This document shows, piece after piece, positions 44,734-54,530 of a DNA stretch of 64,000 bases (position 1 is its first letter; every line of letters begins with the position of its first letter). Below the pieces are notes generated by a model. It saw only the letters and a list, made by a program, of their open reading frames with translations, searched no databases and had not been told where the DNA came from. Position numbers and translations under genes: made by a program. The DNA lies in NCBI RefSeq assembly GCF_029892285.1, contig NZ_JARXVM010000018.1, positions 61,037 through 125,036 on the forward strand, read 5' to 3'. Origin of the DNA: Rhizobium sp. SG_E_25_P2. Its GTDB lineage: Bacteria > Pseudomonadota > Alphaproteobacteria > Rhizobiales > Rhizobiaceae.

Positions 44734-45369
44734 ATGACTTATGCTGAAAATCTCTGGCTGTTTCTTATTCTGCTCACCGGCGTCATCATTGTTCCCGGCA
44801 TGGACATGGCTTTCGTCATCGCCAAAACCCTGTCGGGCGGACGACGCGCCGGATTGGCGGCGACGGCTGGAATGATGGCCGGCGGCGCCTGCCACACGCT
44901 GTTTGGCGTGAGCGCGGTCGCCGGATTGACGCTATGGATGCCGTTTTTCGCCCGACCGATGCTGGTCCTCGGCTCCGCCTATATGATCTGGATCGGCTTC
45001 ACGCTGGCCAGGAGCTCGATCGTCGTTGGAGCGGTCGAAGCCGGCGGCATACTGCCGCTCAAACGGATTGTCTTTCAGGCGCTCATCACCTGCCTTCTCA
45101 ACCCGAAAGCATGGCTGTTCACGCTTGCCGTCTATCCGCAATTCCTCAAATCTTCCTACGGCCCATACTGGGTGCAGGCCATTGTCATGGGGATGATGAC
45201 GGTTCTCGTTCAGCTGACGATTTATGGCGGGTTTGCGCTGGCTGCGGCGCGCGGTCGCGATGCGATTGTCAACAGGCCGACACTGACGATCTGGGTGGGC
45301 AGAGGGGCCGGGGCCATGCTGATGGCGATCGCGATCTATATCGTCTTCCGCGGCTGGAACGATCTCTGA
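44734..45369 (+). CDS. LysE/RhtB-family exporter
   Basis: A 211-aa inner-membrane exporter with about six helices. Family start LWLFLILLTGVIIVPGMDMAFVIAKTLSGGRRAG and the CLLNPKAWLFTLAVYPQFL block identify it. Substrate is probably an amino acid or homoserine lactone-type compound; not decidable. Regulated probably by the divergent WYL protein. Confidence 0.88.
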   Translation: MTYAENLWLFLILLTGVIIVPGMDMAFVIAKTLSGGRRAGLAATAGMMAGGACHTLFGVSAVAGLTLWMPFFARPMLVLGSAYMIWIGFTLARSSIVVGAVEAGGILPLKRIVFQALITCLLNPKAWLFTLAVYPQFLKSSYGPYWVQAIVMGMMTVLVQLTIYGGFALAAARGRDAIVNRPTLTIWVGRGAGAMLMAIAIYIVFRGWNDL

Positions 45370-45390
45370 TCAAAGGCCGCTCCCATGCAA

Positions 45391-45424
45391 AACGGCCTGT
45401 AGCGTCATCTCGCTGCAGGCCGTT
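45391..45424. terminator. Two-way terminator between exporter and BON genes
   Basis: Stem AACGGCCTG-T-AGCG / CGCT-G-CAGGCCGTT with 6-nt loop, 21 bp past the LysE stop and 22 bp past the BON stop. TTTT follows on the minus strand. Confidence 0.7.
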
Positions 45425-45446
45425 TGCGATCAAGAACGGGCTGGGA

Positions 45447-45929
45447 TCAGTCCGCATCCCTCGGAATATGGCTGTCGACGCCAATCAGGATGATGCGGTT
45501 GATCGTGTCGACCACGCCCGGCGTGGCCAAGGCAATCTGGTCGATCAGCTGCCGGTCATGTTCGGTTTCGATTTCTCCTTCAAGCGTGGCGACGCCGTCA
45601 TGCACCGTCACTGTCAGCTGGTTGTCCTGCCAACGGCGGGTGTTGGTGAGGCGCTCATAGACGGCTTCCTCGACGCCGTCGTCTTCGACATTCTTCTCGG
45701 CGGTTTCCGGGAAAAGGCTTGGTCCGCCTTCGCTGTCGATCACCGGCGCATCAGAAATCTCGACGTTCGTCTTATCCTCGTCATCGAATTCGACGCCATA
45801 GGCTTCATTTTTCTTCGCCACGACCTCGGCGTCGGCATAGGGCCAGCCGTCGGAGATGTCGCGTTCATTGTAATCCCGATAGTCTTCTTCCCGGGGCTTG
45901 GGTCGCGGGGTCCTGGTCGGGGCTGCCAT
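45447..45929 (-). CDS. BON-domain protein (160 aa)
   Basis: Acidic N-terminal half (1-85), probably disordered (REEDYRDYNERDISDGWPYA), then a BON domain at about 88-152 (VYERLTNTRRWQDNQLTVTVHDGVATLEGEIETEHDRQLIDQIA, shown in parts). No signal peptide. Lies 25 bp after the 57-aa gene, sharing its EcfG promoter. Likely an envelope or osmotic stress protein; partner unknown. Confidence 0.82.
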   Translation of the reverse strand: MAAPTRTPRPKPREEDYRDYNERDISDGWPYADAEVVAKKNEAYGVEFDDEDKTNVEISDAPVIDSEGGPSLFPETAEKNVEDDGVEEAVYERLTNTRRWQDNQLTVTVHDGVATLEGEIETEHDRQLIDQIALATPGVVDTINRIILIGVDSHIPRDAD

Positions 45930-45954
45930 CTGTTGTCTCCTTGTTGTGATGGGT

Positions 45955-46128
45955 TCAATCCTGTCTCTGCCCCTCGGCGGGCGGCGAAGGGTCTGCCTCC
46001 GGAGGCGGCGGAGGCGGCTCGAAGCCGCGCCCGCGAATGCGTCTCGCCTCCCTGCGAAGGCGATAGACTTCGAGATTCACGACATTATCGGCCTGTCCCT
46101 TCGGCGGCTGGCTCGGCGTGTCGACCAT
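45955..46128 (-). CDS. Small proline-rich protein (57 aa)
   Basis: Begins MVDTPSQPPKGQADNVVNLE, continues VYRLRREARRIRGRGFEPPP and ends AEGQRQD. The basic helix VNLEVYRLRREARRIRGRG is a pattern seen in small alphaproteobacterial proteins. AAGGAG ribosome site 7 nt upstream; an exact EcfG promoter 32 nt upstream. Cotranscribed with the BON gene. Confidence 0.68.
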   Translation of the reverse strand: MVDTPSQPPKGQADNVVNLEVYRLRREARRIRGRGFEPPPPPPEADPSPPAEGQRQD

Positions 46129-46159
46129 CTGCTGCTCCTTGCTGAGTGCCTGCGGCTAG

Positions 46160-46184
46160 AACGCCGCGTGCCGGGAGGGGTTCC
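46160..46184 (-). promoter_or_regulatory. Exact EcfG-type promoter for the 57-aa/BON operon
   Basis: Minus-strand GGAAC (46184-46180), 16-nt spacer, CGTT (46163-46160). Start codon 46128 is 32 nt downstream. Confidence 0.72.
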
Positions 46185-46199
46185 CTCGAGCCGGACAAC

Positions 46200-46226
46200 G
46201 GAACCGCGCAGGCGCTTCCGCGTTCC
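46200..46226. promoter_or_regulatory. Palindromic two-way EcfG-type promoter
   Basis: Plus strand: GGAAC (46200-46204), 16-nt spacer, CGTT (46221-46224), exact consensus facing the hybrid kinase 254 nt away. Minus strand: GGAAC (46226-46222), 16-nt spacer, GGTT. The -10 of each direction overlaps the -35 of the other. The rest of the 349-bp gap (46129-46477) holds the site at 46160 and nothing else I recognise. Confidence 0.55.
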
Positions 46227-46477
46227 CTTTGTCACTGCTTTTCTTGCCGGAGACGCGGTGAAAAAACATGTCTTGATCGGGAACCTTCTTCTTTCGGCTG
46301 CATTACGTGTCACGCGGGGCAGTGCGTGAGCAGAGGGATGTGGATGCGATTTCCGCGACACGTATTTGAAGACGAGATTATTTCGAAGTGCATGGCCAGG
46401 AAGGTGTCCGATGCTGGCGAGAGTTGTTTCGCCAGATCAGGTGGCCGTATGATGTCGCGATTTGTGCGGTGGTCGCT

Positions 46478-49400
46478 ATGACCTATACGGCAGCGGACTT
46501 CGCCTTTTTGTCCGGCGGCGGACAGGCTGCCGACATTCTCGCCCGGTTCGACTGGTCGAACACGTCGCTCGGGCCGATCCCGTCCTGGCCGCAATGTCTC
46601 AGGACTGCCTGCAGCATCCTCCTGCAGTCGCCGGTGCCGATCGTGATGCTGTGGCACGAAGACGGCTATATGATCTATAACGACGCCTATTCCGTCTTCG
46701 CCGGCGGCAGGCATCCGCAGTTGTTCGGCTCGAAAGTGCGCGAGGGATGGCCCGAGGTCGCGGACTTCAATGACTATGTCATGAAAGTCGGCCTGGCCGG
46801 AAAAACGCTGGCCTATCGCGACCAGGAACTCACCCTCTATCGGCATGGTCGTCCCGAGCAAGTGTTCATGGATCTCGACTATTCCCCGGTGCTTGATGAA
46901 GAAGGCAAGCGGGTCGGGGTGATCGCCATTGTCGTGGAGACCACCGAAAAGGTCATGGCGCAGCGCCGTATCCGTGGGGAAAGTGAAAGATTGAGGCGCA
47001 TGTTCGAACGTGCGCCCGGCTTCATGGCCACGACCTCCGGCTCCGACCATGTCTTCGAAACCGCCAACGCCGCCTTTCTCACTTTTGTCGGCCGCGACGA
47101 TCTGGTCGGGCGGGCGCTAAGCGCAGTCATGCCTGAGGTAGTCCCGCAGGGTTATCTCGACATTCTCGATGACGTCTACCGCAGCGGTCAGCGCTTCGTT
47201 GGAGAAAATGCGCGGGTGCTCTTGCAGCCGACGGGCCAGGAGGCGCCGGACGAACGTTTCGTGGATTTCGTGCTCGAACCGCTTCTCGATGATCTCGGCA
47301 AGACCACCGGCATCTTCGTGCAGGGCAACGACGTCACGCACCGCAAGCGCGCCGAAGACGAATTGCGGGAGAGCGAACGTCGCTTCCGGTTGATTGCCGA
47401 CAGCGCCCCGGTGATGCTGTGGATGGGCGACCAGAATGGCAGATGCGTCTATCTCAACGCCGCCCAGAGGCAGTTCTGGGGCGTGACGGAGAATGCGGTC
47501 GCCAATTTTGACTGGAGCGCGACGATCCATCCGGATGACGCCGAGACTGTTCATCCCGACTATGCGGCAGCCATGAGAGAGCATCGCAGCTTCACTATCG
47601 AAGCGCGCTATCGCAATGGCGCGGGCGCATGGCGATTGCTGCAGACCAATGCCCGGCCGCGCTTCGACACCGCCGGCGATTTTGTGGGCATGATCGGCGT
47701 CAATGTCGACGTGACAGATCTGCGCAATGAGGAGCGGCGGCGGCTGGCGCTGATCGAACTCAACGACCGCTTCCGCAAGTATGATGACCCCGCCGATATC
47801 GCCTATGCCGCTGGCGAGATCCTCGGCAAGACCCTCAAGGTCTGCAGGGCCGGCTATGGCACGATCGATCCGATCGCCGAGACGATCGTGATCGAGCGAG
47901 CCTGGACAGCTGACGACGTGCCGGCCGTGTCGGGCGTCGTCCATTTCCGAGACTATGGCGATTTCATCGAAGATCTCAAGCGCGGCGAGGCGGTGATTTT
48001 TTCGGATGCCGCCGAGGATCCGCGCACGCGAAATCATGTCGACGCATTGGCGGAGATCGGCGTTCGCTCCATGGTCAATCTGCCAATCAACGAACAGGGC
48101 GGAGTGGTGGCGCTACTCTATGTCAATGATCGCAATGTGCGCGCCTGGTCGACCGATGAAATCAGCCTGATACGGGACGTAGCCGAGCGGACACGCACGG
48201 CGGTAGAGCGCAGGCGCGCGGAGATGGCTCTGGGAGAGTTCGCCGAGTCGCTCGAACGCCAGGTGGCGCAACGCACCGCCGAATTGGATCGCGTATGGCG
48301 CAACTCACAGGACATTCTCATCATTGCAGACGAAGGCGGCGTCGTCCGGGCGGTCAATCCGGCCTGGACCACCATTCTCGGCCATAGCGGGCGGCTGGTG
48401 ATCACGCACCTTTTGCCGAATTTTGTGGCCATCGAGCATCGCGCCGCCTTCATCGACACCTTGGCGGATGTCAAGACCGGTCCCTACACCAGGGTTGTCG
48501 AGACCCGCATGCGTCATATCGACGGATCATATCGCTGGATCGCCTGGCGGTTGTCTTTCGAAGATGACCTCGTTTTCGCCTATGGCCGCGACGTCACCGC
48601 CGAGAGGGAGCAGGCGCAGGCCTTGAAGCAGGCCGAGGAACAATTGCGCCAGGCGCAGAAGATGGAGGCGATCGGCCAACTGACCGGCGGTATCGCGCAT
48701 GATTTCAACAATCTGCTTCAGGTAATTTCCGGTAATCTGCAGATGCTCGCCCAGGATCTCGATTCCGAAGAGAAATCGTCGAGACGCATCCAGAATGCGC
48801 TCGGGGGCGTCCATCGCGGCGCGAAGCTCGCCAATCAACTGCTCGCGTTCGGGCGGCGGCAGCCGCTCGAGCCGAAGGTCGTCAATATCAACCGTTTCCT
48901 GCAGGGTATCGGCGAGATGTTGCGGCGGACGCTCGGTGAAACGGTGGAGGTGGAAACCATCACCAGCGGCGGTCTCTGGAACACATTCGTCGATCCGACC
49001 CAGATCGAAAACGCGGTGCTCAATCTCGCCATCAATGCCCGCGACGCCATGGACGGGCAGGGCAAGCTGACGATCGAAGTGGGCAACGCCTATATAGACG
49101 AAGTTTATTGCCGTAACCATCCCGAGGTCGAACCGGGCCAATATGTGATGCTGGCGGTGACAGACACGGGCGTCGGTATGCCGCCAGAGGTTTTGGAGCG
49201 AGTGTTCGAGCCCTTCTTCTCCACTAAGCCGGTCGGAAAAGGAACCGGACTCGGCCTCTCCATGGTCTATGGCTTCGTCAAGCAATCCGGCGGCCATGTG
49301 AAGGTTTATTCGGAGGTCGGCCACGGCACGACGATCCGGCTTTATCTGCCGCGGTCGATGCAGGCCGAAGACCTGTTGACCGACATGGAGCATGGTCCGC

Positions 49401-50254
49401 CGCGCGGCGGAACCGAGACCATTCTCGTCGCCGAAGACGACGACGAGGTGCGCGCCACCGTCGTCGATATTCTCGGCCATCTCGGTTACCGGGTGTTGAA
49501 GGCGCGCGATGCGGCGAGCGCTTTGTCGGTGATCGAAAGCGGTGCGCCGATCGATCTCCTGTTCACCGACGTGGTGATGCCGGGGCCGCTGAAGAGCACG
49601 GAACTCGCCCGCAAGGCGAAAGAGCGTTTGCCGGATATCGCCGTTCTGTTCACATCCGGTTATACTGAAAATTCGATCGTGCATGGCGGACGTCTCGATC
49701 CAGGCGTCGAATTGTTGTCGAAACCCTATAGCCGCGAAGCACTCGCCCGCCGGATTCGACATCTGCTCGGCAACCGCGCTCAGAAGATCGAATCCCGCAG
49801 GCGATTGGAAAAGATTGCCCTTGTCCCGCCAGATCCGGCCGCGCCGACGCCAGCGCCTTCAGTCTCGCCGCAGTTGGAAAACGTGGCGCCGGCGACATCG
49901 GGGCCTTTGCGTATCCTGGCAGTGGAGGACGAACCCTTCATCCGCCTCGATCTGGTCGACATGCTCGCCGACGACGGACATGAGGTGGTGGAAGCCGCCT
50001 CGGGCGAGGATGCGTTGAAACAGGTGGCCGCGGGGCGTTTTGACGTGCTGCTCACCGATCTCGGACTGCCGGGCATGAGCGGCGACGAACTCGCCCGGCG
50101 CGTTCGGGAAATCGATCCTGATATCGGCGTGGTGTTTGCCACCGGCAACAATGCCGCCCCGCCGCTCGACACGGGGCGTTCGCCGGTGCTGCTGCGCAAG
50201 CCCTATGATCCCCGCGATCTCGCGCGCGCCGTCAAGGAGGCTGTGACGGCGTGA
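46478..50254 (+). CDS. Hybrid sensor histidine kinase with multiple PAS, GAF and two receivers
   Basis: Cytoplasmic hybrid kinase, 1258 aa, no membrane segments. Order: PAS (1-150, [19 protein letters not shown]), PAS (about 165-280), PAS (about 290-415), GAF (about 430-580), a short coiled coil, PAS (about 600-705), HisKA with [20 protein letters not shown] (His near 741), HATPase ([34 protein letters not shown]), receiver 1 (about 980-1100, LLFTDVVMP) and receiver 2 (about 1145-1255, [12 protein letters not shown]). ATG 46478 is chosen because homologues start just before the first PAS. No cognate regulator is adjacent except the LuxR-type gene. Possibly feeds the general stress response. 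Confidence 0.92.
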   Translation: MTYTAADFAFLSGGGQAADILARFDWSNTSLGPIPSWPQCLRTACSILLQSPVPIVMLWHEDGYMIYNDAYSVFAGGRHPQLFGSKVREGWPEVADFNDYVMKVGLAGKTLAYRDQELTLYRHGRPEQVFMDLDYSPVLDEEGKRVGVIAIVVETTEKVMAQRRIRGESERLRRMFERAPGFMATTSGSDHVFETANAAFLTFVGRDDLVGRALSAVMPEVVPQGYLDILDDVYRSGQRFVGENARVLLQPTGQEAPDERFVDFVLEPLLDDLGKTTGIFVQGNDVTHRKRAEDELRESERRFRLIADSAPVMLWMGDQNGRCVYLNAAQRQFWGVTENAVANFDWSATIHPDDAETVHPDYAAAMREHRSFTIEARYRNGAGAWRLLQTNARPRFDTAGDFVGMIGVNVDVTDLRNEERRRLALIELNDRFRKYDDPADIAYAAGEILGKTLKVCRAGYGTIDPIAETIVIERAWTADDVPAVSGVVHFRDYGDFIEDLKRGEAVIFSDAAEDPRTRNHVDALAEIGVRSMVNLPINEQGGVVALLYVNDRNVRAWSTDEISLIRDVAERTRTAVERRRAEMALGEFAESLERQVAQRTAELDRVWRNSQDILIIADEGGVVRAVNPAWTTILGHSGRLVITHLLPNFVAIEHRAAFIDTLADVKTGPYTRVVETRMRHIDGSYRWIAWRLSFEDDLVFAYGRDVTAEREQAQALKQAEEQLRQAQKMEAIGQLTGGIAHDFNNLLQVISGNLQMLAQDLDSEEKSSRRIQNALGGVHRGAKLANQLLAFGRRQPLEPKVVNINRFLQGIGEMLRRTLGETVEVETITSGGLWNTFVDPTQIENAVLNLAINARDAMDGQGKLTIEVGNAYIDEVYCRNHPEVEPGQYVMLAVTDTGVGMPPEVLERVFEPFFSTKPVGKGTGLGLSMVYGFVKQSGGHVKVYSEVGHGTTIRLYLPRSMQAEDLLTDMEHGPPRGGTETILVAEDDDEVRATVVDILGHLGYRVLKARDAASALSVIESGAPIDLLFTDVVMPGPLKSTELARKAKERLPDIAVLFTSGYTENSIVHGGRLDPGVELLSKPYSREALARRIRHLLGNRAQKIESRRRLEKIALVPPDPAAPTPAPSVSPQLENVAPATSGPLRILAVEDEPFIRLDLVDMLADDGHEVVEAASGEDALKQVAAGRFDVLLTDLGLPGMSGDELARRVREIDPDIGVVFATGNNAAPPLDTGRSPVLLRKPYDPRDLARAVKEAVTA

Positions 50255-50280
50255 TCAGGGCTGCGGCGCGACCGGTGTTG

Positions 50281-51027
50281 TCAGTCTAAGACGTCCTGGC
50301 AAAGGATAGCCGTGAGATGCGCGACATTGCGCGCCTTGTAGCGCTCCTTCAGCTGGCTGATGCGATGCTCCACGGTGCGGTGCGATACATCCATTTCACG
50401 GGCGATCTCCTTGGCTGTCAGGCCTTCCCTCAGCATCTGGCTGATAATGGATTCCTCCACGCTCAGATTTTCCACTTGTGGCGCGGGCTGCCTGACCGAG
50501 CGCACGTTTTCCAGACACACGGCCCAATTCGGCGAGCCCGTACTTCTTTGCGGCATGACGATCCGATCGAGAGAAAGTCGAAATCCCCGCAGGAATGCAA
50601 TGCTGCTCTCAATGATGGGTTGTCGGGAATTTCTACTTTTTTCAAATGAGGGAACGAGATATTCGCGCAAATAGACATGGTCGTCGAAGGCGCGAAGGGG
50701 GCCGTTCCGAGGAAAATCCGCCTCGCGCAGCAGGGACGAGAAAGGCCCGGCTCCGCGGACGATCTCAACACTCCATTCAAGCGGTTCGTGCGCCTCCAGG
50801 GTGAGCGCGAATAAACGCATTTTCAGCGTCATATGCGTGTCGATCCCGAAAAGAAGGCCTTCGGGATCGTTCGTTTCGGAAGGATGGATTTCAACCCATC
50901 GATCCATCAGTCGCCGGCTGATGTCTCGGAAAAAAACGTCCCTTATCATTCCCGCCCACTTGGAATTGGCTTTTATCAATTTAGGAAATTCTACTTCTAA
51001 AAATAAGTGCAGAAATTTTCCTAGCAA
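50281..51027 (-). CDS. LuxR-family transcriptional regulator
   Basis: A 248-aa protein. C-terminal LuxR HTH at about 185-246: NLSVEESIISQMLREGLTAKEIAREMDVSHRTVEHRISQL. The N-terminal 170 aa match no domain I know and carry more AT-rich codons than neighbours. The frame opens with TTG 51027; ATG 50949 (MIRDVFFRD) is an alternative with GGCGGGA directly upstream. Convergent with the hybrid kinase (26 bp gap); a functional link is only a guess. Confidence 0.8.
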   Translation of the reverse strand: MLGKFLHLFLEVEFPKLIKANSKWAGMIRDVFFRDISRRLMDRWVEIHPSETNDPEGLLFGIDTHMTLKMRLFALTLEAHEPLEWSVEIVRGAGPFSSLLREADFPRNGPLRAFDDHVYLREYLVPSFEKSRNSRQPIIESSIAFLRGFRLSLDRIVMPQRSTGSPNWAVCLENVRSVRQPAPQVENLSVEESIISQMLREGLTAKEIAREMDVSHRTVEHRISQLKERYKARNVAHLTAILCQDVLD

Positions 51028-51035
51028 TGACTAGG
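51020..51035. repeat. Inverted repeat at the LuxR-type gene start
   Basis: CCTAG-N6-CTAGG overlapping the TTG start. It may be an operator. The 198-bp gap to the malic enzyme gene is AT-rich and otherwise shows nothing recognised. Confidence 0.35.
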
Positions 51036-51225
51036 TTCATTATAGGAGTTCAATCTCCGGTTAAAGCGTCTTGTGGGACATCTTGGCGGATAAACACCGG
51101 AAATATCATGATATTCGCGGTCACCTGAAAGCGGACCATAGCTTGCGATTACCTGATGCGAAATATTTCCATTTGTTTGCGTCATGCTCTAAAGGTCTGT
51201 GCGTCACAGACGGGATTCGAATTTG

Positions 51226-53541
51226 ATGAGCGACAACAACCCCACCACGCCGCAGCAGCTTCCTGCCTCGGCCGATCTTGCCGAACAGGCGCTGTTCTTC
51301 CACCGCTATCCGCGCCCGGGCAAGCTCGAGATCCAGGCGATCAAGCCGCTCGGCAATCAGCGCGACCTCGCGCTCGCTTATTCGCCGGGCGTCGCGGCCC
51401 CCTGCCTCGCGATCAAGGACAATCCGGCGGCTGCCGCCGATTACACCTCGCGGGCCAATCTGGTGGCGGTGATCTCCAACGGCACGGCCGTGTTGGGACT
51501 GGGCAATATCGGCCCGCTCGCATCCAAGCCGGTGATGGAGGGCAAGGCGGTCCTGTTCAAGAAATTCGCCGGCATCGACGTGTTCGACATCGAGATCGAA
51601 GCGCCTGAGATCGACGAAATGGTGCAGGTGATCTCCTCACTCGAGCCGACCTTCGGCGGCATCAATCTCGAGGATATCAAGGCGCCGGAATGTTTCGAAG
51701 TCGAGCGCCAGCTGCGCGCCAAGATGAACATTCCCGTGTTCCATGACGACCAGCACGGCACCGCCATTATCGTCGCCGCCGCCATTCTCAACGGGCTGGA
51801 GCTCGCTGGCAAGGATATTTCCAAGGTCAAGATCGTCGCTTCCGGTGCGGGCGCGGCCGCGCTCGCCTGCCTCAACCTGCTGGTCGAACTCGGCGCCAAG
51901 CGCGAAAACATCTGGGTTCACGACCTTGAAGGCCTCGTCTACAAAGGCCGCCCGGTGCTGATGGATCCGTGGAAGTCTGTCTATGAGCAGGACAGCGACA
52001 AGCGGGTGCTGGCCGATTCCATCGGCGGCGCCGATGTGTTCCTCGGCCTGTCCGCCGCTGGCGTGTTGAAGCCGGAACTGTTGAGCCAGATGGCGGAAAA
52101 GCCGCTGATCATGGCGCTGGCCAATCCCAATCCCGAGATCATGCCGGAAGAGGCGCGCGCCGTGCGTCCCGACGCGATGATCTGCACGGGTCGGTCGGAT
52201 TTCCCCAATCAGGTCAACAACGTCCTCTGCTTCCCCTATATCTTCCGCGGCGCGCTGGATTGCGGCGCGCGCACCATCAATGAAGCCATGAAGATGGCGG
52301 CGGTGAAGGCGATCGCCGGGCTGGCCCGCGAAGAGCCCTCAGATGTCGCCGCCCGCGCCTATTCCGGCGAAACGCCGATCTTCGGGCCTGACTATCTGAT
52401 CCCGTCGCCCTTTGATCAGCGCCTCATCCTGCGCATTGCCCCCGCTGTCGCCAAGGCAGCCGAGGAAACCGGCGTCGCCGCCCGGCCGATCCAGGATTAC
52501 GAAGCCTATCTCGATCAGTTGAACCGCTTCGTCTTCCGCTCCGGCTTCGTCATGAAGCCTGTTTTCGCCGCCGCCAAAGCCGCGCCGCAGAAGCGGGTGA
52601 TCTTCGCCGAAGGCGAAGACGAGCGCGTGCTGCGCGCCGCCCAGGTGATGAAGGAAGAAAACATCTCCCGTTCGGTGCTGGTCGGCCGTCCGCAGGTCAT
52701 CGAGACCCGTCTCAAGCGCTATGGTCTGCGCATTCAGCCGGGCGAGGATTTCGACATCGTCAATCCGGAAAACGATCCGCGTTTCCGCGACTATGCCGAT
52801 CTCTATTTCTCGCTGGTCGGTCGCCAGGGCGTCAATCCGGAAGCTGCGCGCACCATGGTGCGCACCAACAACACCGTCATCGGCGCGCTGGCCGTCAAGC
52901 GCGGCGACGCCGATGCGCTCATCTGCGGGCTCGAAGGCCAGTTCGACCGGCATCTGCGCGATGTCGAGCAGATCATTGGCCGCAAGCCGGGCGCCTGCGC
53001 CTTCTCGGGCCTCAGCCTGCTCATCACCGCCCAGAGCGGCGCGCTGTTCTTCGCCGACACGTTCGTGACGCATAATCCGACCGCGGCCGAAGTCGCCGAG
53101 ATGACGATTCTGGCGGCCGAGGAAATGCGGCGCTTCAACATCGCGCCCAAGGCGGCGCTTCTGGCGCATTCCAATTTCGGCTCGCGTGATTCCGAAAGCG
53201 CCAGCAAGATGCGCCAGGCGCTGGCCCTGGTGCGCGAACGCGCCCCAGATCTGGAAGTGGACGGCGAAATGCAGGGCGGCTCGGCGCTCAATGAGGCGCT
53301 GCGCAAGCGCGCCATGCCGAATTCGACCCTGACGGGCGAAGCCAATCTCCTGGTCTTCCCCAATCTCGACGCCGCCAACATCTCGCTCGGCATCGTCCGC
53401 ACCATGATGGACGCGCTTCATGTCGGCCCGATCCTTTTGGGCGCGGCGCTTCCCGCCCATATTCTGTCGAGCTCGGTGACCTCGCGCGGCGTGGTCAATA
53501 TGGCTGCGCTGGCAGTGGTCGAGGCGACGAACAAGGCTTGA
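51226..53541 (+). CDS. maeB: NADP-type malic enzyme with C-terminal phosphotransacetylase-like domain
   Basis: Oxidative decarboxylation of malate to pyruvate; 771 aa, length of the bacterial MaeB/Tme class. Malic domain about 20-160 ([15 protein letters not shown]; tyrosine and lysine region [22 protein letters not shown] given in part), metal site [18 protein letters not shown], cofactor motif [24 protein letters not shown]. From about 445 a Pta-like domain ([16 protein letters not shown] ... [12 protein letters not shown]) lacks known catalytic role and regulates by acetyl-CoA in relatives. ATG 51226 starts the conserved N-terminus. Single gene with its own terminator. Confidence 0.95.
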   Translation: MSDNNPTTPQQLPASADLAEQALFFHRYPRPGKLEIQAIKPLGNQRDLALAYSPGVAAPCLAIKDNPAAAADYTSRANLVAVISNGTAVLGLGNIGPLASKPVMEGKAVLFKKFAGIDVFDIEIEAPEIDEMVQVISSLEPTFGGINLEDIKAPECFEVERQLRAKMNIPVFHDDQHGTAIIVAAAILNGLELAGKDISKVKIVASGAGAAALACLNLLVELGAKRENIWVHDLEGLVYKGRPVLMDPWKSVYEQDSDKRVLADSIGGADVFLGLSAAGVLKPELLSQMAEKPLIMALANPNPEIMPEEARAVRPDAMICTGRSDFPNQVNNVLCFPYIFRGALDCGARTINEAMKMAAVKAIAGLAREEPSDVAARAYSGETPIFGPDYLIPSPFDQRLILRIAPAVAKAAEETGVAARPIQDYEAYLDQLNRFVFRSGFVMKPVFAAAKAAPQKRVIFAEGEDERVLRAAQVMKEENISRSVLVGRPQVIETRLKRYGLRIQPGEDFDIVNPENDPRFRDYADLYFSLVGRQGVNPEAARTMVRTNNTVIGALAVKRGDADALICGLEGQFDRHLRDVEQIIGRKPGACAFSGLSLLITAQSGALFFADTFVTHNPTAAEVAEMTILAAEEMRRFNIAPKAALLAHSNFGSRDSESASKMRQALALVRERAPDLEVDGEMQGGSALNEALRKRAMPNSTLTGEANLLVFPNLDAANISLGIVRTMMDALHVGPILLGAALPAHILSSSVTSRGVVNMAALAVVEATNKA

Positions 53542-53555
53542 TGGACTGTGGGGGG

Positions 53556-53577
53556 CGCCGCGCGAGCGGCGTTCTCT
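53556..53577 (+). terminator. Terminator after malic enzyme gene
   Basis: Stem CGCCGC / GCGGCG with loop gcga at 53556-53571, followed by ttctctt, 14 bp past the stop. Confidence 0.6.
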
Positions 53578-53691
53578 TAGGCCAGGGCGCAGGAACCACC
53601 GCGCCAATTTGGAACCCTTCATCCAAACTCCTCATTGACCCTCACCCTCCTTGGCGCGACACTCTCCCACAAAGCATGAGAGGAGAACGTC

Positions 53692-53997
53692 ATGGAGGCA
53701 CTTGATCGCTGGCGGCATATGCGGAGCGCGCCGAGGGATGGCAGCCGTATTCTGGTGACCATTCGCGCCAGTGAGCAGGGGCCGGGGGCTGTCGATCTCG
53801 CTTATTGGTCGAAGGGCGACCAGTATGGCGGCGAGGCCTGGCGGTCCTCGGATTCTGCGCCGGGGCGCATCATCGAATATTCAGAGCCGGAAATGAAATG
53901 CTGGATGCCGTTGCCATCTGCGGAGCGCGACAGTCTTATTTTTCCTGCGCCCTGGAAGGGTAAGGATGACGAGGAACTGGACGGGTCCGGCATCTGA
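53692..53997 (+). CDS. Conserved small protein of unknown function (101 aa)
   Basis: Begins with DRWRHMRSAPRDGSRILVTI, a pattern common in small proteins of phage and alphaproteobacteria (WxxMxSAPRDGxxIL); later AYWSKGDQYGGEAWRSSDS and CWMPLPS. No signal or membrane segment. GAGAGGAGA ribosome site before ATG. Convergent with the rhodanese gene. Function unknown. Confidence 0.75.
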   Translation: MEALDRWRHMRSAPRDGSRILVTIRASEQGPGAVDLAYWSKGDQYGGEAWRSSDSAPGRIIEYSEPEMKCWMPLPSAERDSLIFPAPWKGKDDEELDGSGI

Positions 53998-54015
53998 GCG
54001 GCGCGGCGCTATGAT

Positions 54016-54038
54016 CGGAGCCGGAATTTCCGGCTCCG
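54016..54038. terminator. Two-way hairpin between convergent genes
   Basis: Perfect 10-bp stem CGGAGCCGGA / TCCGGCTCCG with 3-nt loop between the 101-aa gene and the rhodanese gene. No clear U-run. Confidence 0.5.
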
Positions 54039-54051
54039 CGCCAGCCGCCCG

Positions 54052-54447
54052 TCACTCACCTGTCTGCAGCTCAAACCCCTCATCGATCCAGCCCGTCAGG
54101 CCGCCTGCCATGATCTTGACTGGCAGGCCAAGACGCGCGAGCCGGAGAGCGCCGCGGGCCGCGCCGTTGCAATGGGGGCCGGCGCAATAGGTGACGAAGA
54201 TGGTTCCGTCCGGCCATTCCGCCATCTTGTTGCGGGTGATCTTGCCATGCGGCAGGTTGATTGCGCCGGGCACATGGCTTTTGGCGAAAAGGGTAGGGGA
54301 GCGGACGTCGAGCAGCACGAAATCGGCTCCGCGCGCCAGCGAGTCGTTTACGTCCCAGCAATCGGTCTCGAAGGTGAACTCTTCAGAAAAATGGGTGATT
54401 GCGGCCTCGGGGGAAGCGGGCGGGATCTCGGTCACGGCAGTGGTCAT
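54052..54447 (-). CDS. Rhodanese-domain protein
   Basis: A 131-aa single-domain rhodanese. Domain about 28-128: FVLLDVRSPTLFAKSHVPGAINLPHGKI, and active-site loop TYCAGPHCNGAARGA with the catalytic Cys. ATG 54447 follows AAGGAGCT; an in-frame ATG at 54516 lacks one. Divergent from the FtrA-like regulator 83 bp away, an arrangement I associate with FtrA-type regulators, suggesting regulation by it. Sulfur donor unknown. Confidence 0.88.
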   Translation of the reverse strand: MTTAVTEIPPASPEAAITHFSEEFTFETDCWDVNDSLARGADFVLLDVRSPTLFAKSHVPGAINLPHGKITRNKMAEWPDGTIFVTYCAGPHCNGAARGALRLARLGLPVKIMAGGLTGWIDEGFELQTGE

Positions 54448-54530
54448 GGGTAGCTCCTTTCGTTGACCGGAACATGCCCGTTTCCCCATAAGGCTTGCAA
54501 TTGGCGTGATTGACAATATACGTAAAGATC

